28,206 nucleotides of DNA, from positions 1 to 28,206 of IMG/VR virus record IMGVR_UViG_3300020203_000076; one strand, given 5' to 3'. Both the position numbers and the translations under genes were made by a program. Of this stretch, positions 8,048-13,728 are shown in pieces; positions within the stretch are counted from its first letter, which is position 1; every line of letters starts with the position of its first letter. Source of the DNA: a virus. The notes under the pieces were generated by a model. That model searched no databases. It was not told the DNA's origin and saw only the letters and a program-made list of their open reading frames with translations.

Positions 8048-8365
8048 TTAATTCGGTCCCATGTCGCCGATGTCCATTCCGTCAATTCCGCCGCTTCCGC
8101 TCCCCCCGCTCCCCCCGCCCGCTTCGTTCTGCAATTCAATGATCGTTCCAGTAATCTCCGCTTCTTCCGGCGTATCGTGAATCGCTTTCATAATTTCCCT
8201 GGACGGCTTTTGACTGAGCGCCTCGCCGATTCCCCGCATGAATATTGCCGCCTTGCGAAGCTCCGATCTCTCAACATTCATAACCAAGCCGACTCGCATT
8301 TCGTGGCTGATTATTCCCAATACCGCTATGCCGTAGCATGTTGCGATGTCGGCGGCGGCTTGATG
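8048..8365 (-). CDS. Tail assembly chaperone, frameshifted C-terminal part (GT-type)
   Basis: This is the -1 frame entered at the slippery site at 8365-8371. From there it reads without a stop for 105 residues (begins HQAADIATCYGIAVLGI) to the stop at 8048. The fusion with the upstream 118 residues would be about 223 residues long. As an independent gene it would have to start at a TTG (8320) or an internal ATG, none with a good ribosome binding site, which favours the frameshift reading. The protein is helical, with a Gly/Ser-rich end (GGGSGGSGSGG), and stops two bases before the tape measure ATG. In lambda-like systems the GT fusion binds the tape measure during tail assembly. That role is transferred from family knowledge. 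Confidence 0.7.
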   Translation of the reverse strand, partial: HQAAADIATCYGIAVLGIISHEMRVGLVMNVERSELRKAAIFMRGIGEALSQKPSREIMKAIHDTPEEAEITGTIIELQNEAGGGSGGSGSGGIDGMDIGDMGPN

Positions 8366-8718
8366 TTTTTTTTTATGTTCTCAAGCCAGTAGACGAATTG
8401 GCGTAGAATCTCGACTGCCTCGACGCGAGTAAGTCCGACGTTGCCGATCTCGTCGTCGCTCTCGAATGGCGGAATGCCGAAAGACTCGTAAACGACGTTC
8501 GCGTATTGATAGTTCGCGTCAACGTCTCCCTCATCCAATCCAACGCCGTCGCGGGCCAGATTGTAGTCGGGGTGGTCTTTCAGCTTTTTGAGAATTTCAA
8601 GCGGATCGACTTTGCGGATTTTCGACCCGTCCCAAAACGAAAATATCATTCGTTCGTATTGCGATGCCTTGAATAACTGACTGAATCGCTGGATAAGCCT
8701 GCGGATCAAGCCGAACAT
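8326..8718 (-). CDS. Tail assembly chaperone, zero-frame product (G-type)
   Basis: A 130-residue helical protein encoded just before the tape measure and just after the tail tube candidate, the standard location of the chaperone gene. Residues 1-20 are basic and amphipathic. Residues 24-50 (IFSFWDGSKIRKVDPLEILKKLKDHPD) resemble the entry segment of such proteins. Near the end, codons AAA AAA AAC for Lys-Lys-Asn (116-118) form a slippery site. Normal termination gives the 130-residue form (ending PPPTSQHATA); slippage gives the longer form. Start: ATG 8718, after a short gap from the tail tube gene. The sequence family itself is not recognised; position and slippery site make the call. Confidence 0.7.
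   Translation of the reverse strand: MFGLIRRLIQRFSQLFKASQYERMIFSFWDGSKIRKVDPLEILKKLKDHPDYNLARDGVGLDEGDVDANYQYANVVYESFGIPPFESDDEIGNVGLTRVEAVEILRQFVYWLENIKKNIKPPPTSQHATA
8365..8371 (-). promoter_or_regulatory. Programmed -1 ribosomal frameshift site A-AAA-AAC
   Basis: On the minus strand nine consecutive A residues end in C. In the zero frame the codons read ATA AAA AAA AAC, so A_AAA_AAC obeys the X-XXY-YYZ rule. This heptamer is among the most efficient -1 slippery sequences in bacteria. The codon register was checked by counting from ATG 8718 (AAC is codon 118). The -1 frame continues open into the next reading frame. Confidence 0.8.
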
Positions 8719-8781
8719 AGTTGCTCCTGTTCGTTTCTGATTTTGTCCTGGACGCGATGGTTTGTCTTTGACGCAATACTC

Positions 8782-9273
8782 TTAGGTCACGGTGGCGTTG
8801 TGGAGCACCCCGGTTGTGATATTGCGGTAGGCGTGGGCGATTAAAACTAGGGTCGAATACTTTGATCCGACATTGATTTCCCTGCCTCCCCGAAACACAA
8901 CGTCGGTGTAGTTACGATTAAAGCCGACGCTGGCGAGAGCTAGGCGATAGTTCACTCCGCCCTGCCGCATGAGCGTTCCCCGCACGCCGATTGCTCCTAA
9001 CGCCAATCCCGCATAGCCTGCCTGGACTTTTGCGGCAACAACCGTGTCGTACTTTGACAGGGCCATTGTGATAATGTGCTTTTCGCCAAAGTATTGAACG
9101 TCGGCTTCCGGCCCCAGTTCACCGCCGTCTTCATCGCAAGGAACGTCGCCGTAGTAAACCTGTTCAAGGATTTGCACGCCGCCGACGGTGTGGCCAAGTT
9201 CCTCTAGCGTGCCGCCAGTCGGGGAAGCGATCTTAATCAGTGTTGCGCCTGCAACGACGATTGCTCTGGCCAT
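8782..9273 (-). CDS. Putative major tail tube protein
   Basis: A 163-residue protein lying between the gp36-type connector and the chaperone pair, the normal slot of the tail tube gene. It is beta-rich. It has an acidic loop (VPCDEDGGELGPEADVQYFGE, near 43-63) followed by HIITMALSKYDTVVAAKV, then a further beta region ending in LVLIAHAYRN. This pattern of a DxxGGxxGPxxDVQYxG loop followed by an I.M.LsKyD helix is one I associate with tail tube or related virion proteins of Mu-like and planctomycete-type phages, but I cannot name a family. ATG 9273 follows a 23-base gap from the connector gene. Confidence 0.55.
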   Translation of the reverse strand: MARAIVVAGATLIKIASPTGGTLEELGHTVGGVQILEQVYYGDVPCDEDGGELGPEADVQYFGEKHIITMALSKYDTVVAAKVQAGYAGLALGAIGVRGTLMRQGGVNYRLALASVGFNRNYTDVVFRGGREINVGSKYSTLVLIAHAYRNITTGVLHNATVT

Positions 9274-9296
9274 TTTTCATTTCCTTCTTCGTTCGA

Positions 9297-9800
9297 CTAT
9301 TCGCCGTACAAAAACCGTGGCGGATAAAAGTCGCTGTATCGGTCCCGCATTAAGTTCATCGAATCAAGATTGAGTCTGGTCGGCCCGCTGGTCTCGATAT
9401 TCCCGGCGTCCTTCTGATCGTCTAAATCGAAAACCAATTCGCCGCTGCGGAGTTGTTCGATGAATCGTCGCGCGTCGCCCTTCGCCTGGTCGTATTGATC
9501 GTTCTCCGCCCACGATGGGCGGCGTTCCCACAAATACCAAAACGCGATTTTGCAAGTGATTCGCTTGAGTAGGGCGAGCGAATTGCCGGATACCGCCGCT
9601 AAGTTGGCTGTCGAGTAACGTCCGCCGCGCTTCAGTGATGTCTCTACCTCCCCGCTGGCGTCGTCTAGCGCCGTGGCGACGATAGCCGACGATTCGACTG
9701 CCGCTTGGTTTACTGCCGCCGTCCCGTTGTCCAGGACTAAATCGGCAATGGATCGCCAATCGTATCGAGCGGTCAAATCGGTGGCGGCGGCGTAGGCCAT
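9297..9800 (-). CDS. gp36-type (DUF1320) head-tail connector protein
   Basis: A 167-residue protein resembling Mu gp36/DUF1320. It starts MAYAAATDLTARYDWRSIADLVLDNG (family: 'Yat..dL..Rfg...l..L'). A helix follows with ASGEVETSLKRGGRY, then LKRITCKIAFWYLWERRP and a C-terminal helix (YDQAKGDARRFIEQLRSGELVF). Family members typically act as adaptor or completion proteins between head and tail and are about 140-170 residues long, which agrees. It is first after the terminator that follows the capsid gene, and the tail tube candidate follows 23 bases later. Confidence 0.75.
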   Translation of the reverse strand: MAYAAATDLTARYDWRSIADLVLDNGTAAVNQAAVESSAIVATALDDASGEVETSLKRGGRYSTANLAAVSGNSLALLKRITCKIAFWYLWERRPSWAENDQYDQAKGDARRFIEQLRSGELVFDLDDQKDAGNIETSGPTRLNLDSMNLMRDRYSDFYPPRFLYGE

Positions 9801-9831
9801 GAACGATGTTCGCTATTCGGAGTCATTGTCG

Positions 9832-9865
9832 AAAAAAGCCGGGCCGGTCTGTCCGGTCCGGCTTT
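9832..9865 (-). terminator. Rho-independent terminator between capsid and connector genes
   Basis: On the minus strand AAAGCCGGACCGG-ACAGA-CCGGCCCGGCTTTTTT forms a long stem with one mismatch and a T run. It sits 58 bases after the capsid stop and only about 31 bases before the connector ATG. Confidence 0.85.
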
Positions 9866-9870
9866 GTCTT

Positions 9871-9884
9871 GGCTTGCGGGGGTG
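9871..9884 (+). repeat. Dispersed G-rich repeat, copy 6
   Basis: GGCTTGCGGGGGTG in the intergenic gap downstream of the capsid gene. Confidence 0.7.
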
Positions 9885-9923
9885 ATGGAGGCCGCGTTGC
9901 GTTGCGTTGGCCGTCCGCTAGGG

Positions 9924-10964
9924 CTAGTTGACCGCCGACGTGAACAGGAACCCGCTCACTGGGGCCGTCATTATCGCCCCGATATCGTCGGTGACAAAAC
10001 CCTCATGCCGACGGTGCTTCTTCTCGTAAAACTCCTCGACGCTCATGTCTTCGTAAATGTAAAGCGAGAGAGTTGAGAAGCTGCTTGAATTCGGCAGGCG
10101 TTCGTCAACCAACGCTCCGACCCGCGAACACATAAACGGAGTCGTGTCGGAAAGGATTGCGGCGCGAGTGACCGACGACGCTCCCTTTTTGGTCGTGACC
10201 TTATAGCTGTCCTCGATGACGATTGGATAGCCGTAGAGTCGGTCGGGCAGGCCGAACATGACGTTCTTGCCTTCGCCGCGAATCTGATTCATCGCGTCCG
10301 GCGATCCCTTGATGTAGTCGATCAGTTCCTGGGACAGCGCCATTTTGCGGGCGCAGCCGGGGGACATAACTAACATGATGTCTTCGGCACTGATGCCGTT
10401 AAGCGAGTCCTTTATCAGGAGTTCGGCGACGTGATGAAGCGAACGCTTGATATCAGACCGGGCCGTGGTCGATTGCTCCCAAGTCCCGGCGTTGCCGGCA
10501 ATGGAGGCGACGGCCGAAACGTGGGTAGTATCGTAATTGCCGGACGTGGTGGCCAACGTAACGATCTGTTGAGTCCGCATGCGCATCGCTTTTTCGGCGG
10601 CGACGGATGCGGCTTTGGCTTTCACGTCAAAGCTGGCTTGATCGACGGCTTTATCGCCCAGCACGAAGCCGAACGAGCGGCGATAGGTCCGGTACGTCTC
10701 GAATGTGAATTCTTCGTTGTCGCCGTTCTCGGTGGGGCGATCTTGCGAGTCGGCCCACATATTTTCCAGACCGTTGGTCGAAAGCACTCGGCCCGCTTCC
10801 TCGCGGTTGATCCGAGTGTAGTAACCGACTTCCTTGTCGACGGGTACGATTTGGGCGTACTTGTTGACGGGAAATTTTTGTTGGTTTCGGCTAAAGCTCG
10901 AAACAAGACCGGCCTGCAATTCCGGTACGAATGTGTTGGAACTTTCGGGAACGGTAGCGGCCAT
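9924..10964 (-). CDS. Major capsid protein
   Basis: A 346-residue HK97-fold-type capsid protein of the Mu gp34-like kind. The N-terminus MAATVPESSNTFVPELQAGLV has no maturation delta domain obvious by eye. It includes YRTYRRSFGFVLGDKAVDQA, a helix with AAEKAMRMRTQQIVTLATT, and MLVMSPGCARKMALSQELIDYIKGSPDAM, which resembles the spine and peptide-to-domain transition of capsid proteins. VMFGLPDRLYGYPIVIEDSYKV is the typical 'l.G.Pvvv.d' strand, and the C-terminus contains RRHEGFVTDDIGAIMTAPVSGFLF. The gene is monocistronic between two terminators, as expected for the most expressed virion gene. The ribosome binding site AGAGAGG lies about ten bases before ATG 10964. Confidence 0.9.
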   Translation of the reverse strand: MAATVPESSNTFVPELQAGLVSSFSRNQQKFPVNKYAQIVPVDKEVGYYTRINREEAGRVLSTNGLENMWADSQDRPTENGDNEEFTFETYRTYRRSFGFVLGDKAVDQASFDVKAKAASVAAEKAMRMRTQQIVTLATTSGNYDTTHVSAVASIAGNAGTWEQSTTARSDIKRSLHHVAELLIKDSLNGISAEDIMLVMSPGCARKMALSQELIDYIKGSPDAMNQIRGEGKNVMFGLPDRLYGYPIVIEDSYKVTTKKGASSVTRAAILSDTTPFMCSRVGALVDERLPNSSSFSTLSLYIYEDMSVEEFYEKKHRRHEGFVTDDIGAIMTAPVSGFLFTSAVN

Positions 10965-10991
10965 GTTTCTGTGCCTCTCTGGCGGTCAACG

Positions 10992-11034
10992 AAAAAAGCC
11001 CGCTGACTAAGCCGGGTGGCTTAATCGCGGGCTT
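10992..11034 (-). terminator. Rho-independent terminator directly upstream of the capsid gene
   Basis: On the minus strand AAGCCCGC ... GCGGGCTTTTTT forms an eight-base stem. A nested second hairpin (AAGCC/GGCTT) sits inside the loop, followed by six T. It ends about 27 bases before the capsid ATG, leaving no room for a full promoter in between. Confidence 0.85.
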
Positions 11035-11090
11035 GGGGGTATCCAATGCCTATGACGTGAACTGATTAACTGTTAAGCGAAAGTCGAATT

Positions 11091-11102
11091 GGCCTGCGGG
11101 GA
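11091..11102 (+). repeat. Dispersed G-rich repeat, copy 7
   Basis: GGCCTGCGGGGA in the gap between the decoration gene and the terminator before the capsid gene. Confidence 0.7.
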
Positions 11103-11124
11103 CGGGCTAGGTTGCTAATGCGGA

Positions 11125-11514
11125 TTAAACCTTGCCGGACCTGACGTAAACGGAGACTTTTTCGCCAGCCGAACCGGCTTGCCGCGAGATTGCCCCGAAC
11201 AAGTCGTTCGCTACGGCGGTGGCAACGCCCTTACCGGCGGCGTCGGCTTTGAGCATTGCTCCTGCCGTGCAACCGCCAGCGCCAAGCTCAAGCAAGCATT
11301 CCTCGGTCTCGGTGAATACGCGAATCGGACGGCCCGCACTTCCAGCGAGCGCGGACGAGCCGGCAATCGGTGCGTCTTGTTGGCCAGCTTGCGAAACGCC
11401 AACGGTCCGTTCGCCAGTGCTGGCTTCAAGAAACGTGTAGTCGGCGGCGGTCGAGTGCTTAACGAAACGGCTGGGATTGATGTCGCCGCCAGCGATACCG
11501 TGCATTTGAGACAT
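11125..11514 (-). CDS. Capsid decoration / cement protein (DUF2190-like)
   Basis: A 129-residue protein just upstream of the capsid gene, the standard place for head decoration proteins. It starts MSQMHGIAGGDINPSRFVKHS, then LEASTGERTVGVSQAGQQDAP, LELGAGGCTAGAMLKADAAGKGVATA and a C-terminal ISRQAGSAGEKVSVYVRSGKV. Small beta-barrel cement proteins of the DUF2190 or lambda-D-functional type share this 'G.....G..l..d..G.a..a......ga.al..a..G..v.V.v..G' pattern. It would bind outside the capsid at three-fold sites. The family name is from pattern memory. Confidence 0.75.
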   Translation of the reverse strand: MSQMHGIAGGDINPSRFVKHSTAADYTFLEASTGERTVGVSQAGQQDAPIAGSSALAGSAGRPIRVFTETEECLLELGAGGCTAGAMLKADAAGKGVATAVANDLFGAISRQAGSAGEKVSVYVRSGKV

Positions 11515-11578
11515 TGCGATTTACCTCGGCAGGAACGAAAACGAATTCGGTGGTGGTCGTTGGTGGTCGGTTGCGTGA

Positions 11579-13153
11579 TTACTTTATGTCGCAATCGACG
11601 CTGTTGTCGGCACAAACCTGGGCGAGTGCGGCCCGGTACGATGCGTTGGGATTTTTCTTTTGCTGTTCGCCCTGCAACTTTTGGGCTTGCTTGCGGAAGT
11701 CCTGCCGCTGGCCGTCGTCCAGCTTGCTGTATTGCAACCGGACGCTACCCGCCGCAGTTCGCAGGCCGGGCAAACTGGCTTCGCCGCGTTGGTAGTGCAA
11801 CTTCACGATGCCGACGTGGCGGTCGAAAAACTCATCGCTTGCGTCGGCAAGGTGCTTCATTTCCTCTTGCGGATCGACGATGATTCCCTCGGCGACGCAC
11901 GATTCAAGTTTGGAAAAACGCAGAGCCGTCCGCTGCTTGGTTTCCATTTTCTTGATCTTGTCGAGCAGGGCATTTTTCTCGGCTTGTTCGGTGGCGAGTT
12001 GGGATTGCAGTTGGGCAAGAGGGTCGGCGGCTTCGCCTGCGGCGGCTGATTTGGAAAAGCTCATGGGTTTTTTCTTGTCCTTGTCGTCGTCGGAATCGCT
12101 ATCCGGCTTGTCGCCGGTCGCTTGGTCTTTGGAGTCGTTGAATCCGTCGCCCGGACTCGAATTTTTCCCGCCCCCCGCAGGCCCTTGTCCGTCGCCGGAC
12201 GGCGGCATATTGCCCGGTGCGGTCGGCGCCATTCCTTCTGCCGGAACGGGCGGCTCGCCCATATCGTCGGGATTGCCGCTTTGCTCCAGTGCGGCGTTTT
12301 CGCCGGTGAGCGGATTAAGCCCTAATTGTTTTTGGAGTTGGGCAAGTTGGTCGCGTAGGTCGGCCGTTTCCTCCTGCACCTGCAACCGAACTAGCTCGCT
12401 CATCGCGTTGGCGATTTGGTCAATGTCGCCCTGGGACAGCGAACCGGCGTGAGTGCTGGGATGAAAATCCTGGTTGTTGCCAGTTCCGCCGTCTGCCCCG
12501 ATTCCCCCGGCTTCATAGTCCATGCGTTTGTCGCGGCCGGATGTTCCGGGGACAAACGTATTTCCGCTTTCGGGCGAGGTGGGCATTGCCATTTGGTAAT
12601 GAAATCTCTGTTGGTCGGGATGGTCGACGGATCGTGCGTAACGCAAGCCCAAGTCGAGTTCCGGGGTTTCACTTCCCAAAAGGCAAACCGGGTCGATTAC
12701 GCCGGTCGTTGGGTCGCCGTTCTTTTGCAGCCAGCATTCCACGCTAAGTCGCGGATACTTTTCGGTTTCTTCCTTGTCCCGCTTGAAAATTCGGAGTTCC
12801 GCAAAGATCGCCATTAACGGCGTTTTGCGGCCGAATTTCCCGGTCCAAAATGGTCCGGCAAAGCCCACCACTTTGCGGTCGTCGCCTGCGTGGGTGAGGG
12901 GATTGTGCCGCAAAACAATTGGCACGAAATCGCCCGTATCCTCGATGCGACGGTTGCAATTTTCGGCTATCGCCTCCATCGCGTCGTCGTCGAATTCAAT
13001 CGTTCCGGGGTCCGCGTCGGGATTCTTTTTGTCTTTCGGAAGGCGGCGGCTGTTCTCTTTGAAGACCGCTACCTTGGGATAGACAACGAATTCCTTTTCC
13101 TCATAACACTCCGCCCGTTCGGGTCGCTTACGCGAGAGAGCGGCGGCGGTCAT
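11579..13153 (-). CDS. Prohead protease fused to scaffold
   Basis: A 524-residue protein upstream of the decoration and capsid genes. The N-terminal domain (about 20-170) has PIVLRHNPLTHAGDDRKVVGFAG (H83/H88) and YPRLSVECW (S137). Their spacing resembles the His and Ser of serine-type prohead proteases, in the style of Mu protein I. The middle (about 200-360) is Gly/Pro/Asp-rich linker containing an inverted copy of the dispersed repeat. The rest (about 365-524) is coiled-coil and helical (LAQLQSQLATEQAEKNALLDKIKKMETKQ, then CVAEGIIVDPQEEMKHLADASDEFF), typical of scaffold C-termini. One polyprotein that directs procapsid assembly and then cleaves itself is the usual function. Residues 194-202 (PESGNTFVP) closely match the capsid N-terminus (PESSNTFVP). 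Confidence 0.75.
   Translation of the reverse strand: MTAAALSRKRPERAECYEEKEFVVYPKVAVFKENSRRLPKDKKNPDADPGTIEFDDDAMEAIAENCNRRIEDTGDFVPIVLRHNPLTHAGDDRKVVGFAGPFWTGKFGRKTPLMAIFAELRIFKRDKEETEKYPRLSVECWLQKNGDPTTGVIDPVCLLGSETPELDLGLRYARSVDHPDQQRFHYQMAMPTSPESGNTFVPGTSGRDKRMDYEAGGIGADGGTGNNQDFHPSTHAGSLSQGDIDQIANAMSELVRLQVQEETADLRDQLAQLQKQLGLNPLTGENAALEQSGNPDDMGEPPVPAEGMAPTAPGNMPPSGDGQGPAGGGKNSSPGDGFNDSKDQATGDKPDSDSDDDKDKKKPMSFSKSAAAGEAADPLAQLQSQLATEQAEKNALLDKIKKMETKQRTALRFSKLESCVAEGIIVDPQEEMKHLADASDEFFDRHVGIVKLHYQRGEASLPGLRTAAGSVRLQYSKLDDGQRQDFRKQAQKLQGEQQKKNPNASYRAALAQVCADNSVDCDIK
12167..12183 (-). repeat. Dispersed G-rich repeat, copy 8 (inverted)
   Basis: GGCCTGCGGGGGGCGGG on the minus strand, coding PAGGG in the scaffold linker. 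Confidence 0.7.
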
Positions 13154-13194
13154 GGCTGGATAAATAAAACGGTGGGGAACATTGAAAATCGAAA

Positions 13195-13233
13195 CGAAAA
13201 AAGCCGGAATCTCCCATTAGGAAATTCCGGCTT
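13195..13233 (-). terminator. Rho-independent terminator upstream of the protease/scaffold gene
   Basis: On the minus strand AAGCCGGAAT ... ATTCCGGCTTTTTT gives a ten-base perfect stem with a T run. It stands 107 bases after the zinc-ribbon gene and about 42 bases before the protease ATG. Confidence 0.9.
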
Positions 13234-13239
13234 CGGCGG

Positions 13240-13286
13240 TATCCGATAGCTTTCGGTGAATCGTTGAAGATTGACCGTATCGGATA
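13240..13286. repeat. Inverted repeat TATCCGATA / TATCGGATA
   Basis: Perfect nine-base inverted repeat (13240-13248 and 13278-13286) with a 29-base centre, in the 107-base gap between the zinc-ribbon gene and the terminator. It could be a protein-binding site pair or an RNA hairpin. No other function is visible. Confidence 0.4.
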
Positions 13287-13340
13287 AGTACGCGAAAAAC
13301 GAAAGTCGTTAACAAACGTTTTTGGCTGAAATATTGCGTT

Positions 13341-13712
13341 TTAGAAAATAGTTCCGTCAGTTTCGGTCGGCCGGGATTGATTTTTGGTGTTGAACGACCT
13401 GAACTTCGCCATTTTGTCGCTCGGGTCCGGTCCGGTTTTTTCTCGTTCCTGGTTCACCAAGAAATAGGTCAACCGTTCAACGGCCTTGGCGAGCCGGGCG
13501 ACTTGATTATCCTCTTGGTCACGATGTTCATTCAGGATTGACTCGCCTCGCATAAACTCGCGGATCGCCGAGAGTTCGTAGGCAATGATCCGCTCGGCCT
13601 TGGTCATGCCGATTAGGCAGTCGGAACAGGCGCGTGGGAATCCGTCCGAGTAGCGGGCGACGGTAATTTCCTTACCGCATCCGGAGCATTTTGGGGGTTG
13701 GGATTTGGCCAT
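13341..13712 (-). CDS. Small zinc-ribbon protein downstream of the sigma-fusion gene
   Basis: A product of about 123 residues with a CSGCGKEITVARYSDGFPRACSDC segment: two CxxC knuckles spaced like a zinc ribbon. A helical middle (AERIIAYELSAIREFMRGE; VARLAKAVERLTYFLVNQ) and a polar tail follow. The family is not recognised. It lies 16 bases after the sigma-fusion gene and is the last gene before a strong terminator, so it is co-transcribed with that protein. An accessory or modulating role for it is possible but speculative. ATG 13712 is preferred; a TTG at 13718 in the same frame is an alternative. Confidence 0.65.
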   Translation of the reverse strand: MAKSQPPKCSGCGKEITVARYSDGFPRACSDCLIGMTKAERIIAYELSAIREFMRGESILNEHRDQEDNQVARLAKAVERLTYFLVNQEREKTGPDPSDKMAKFRSFNTKNQSRPTETDGTIF

Positions 13713-13728
13713 TGCCAAAGTTTAACCG

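Noticed and set aside
9832-11034. Terminator hairpins as a dispersed repeat family
   Set aside because: They share only the T-run edge GGCTTTTTT. Stems and loops differ, as expected for independent terminators.
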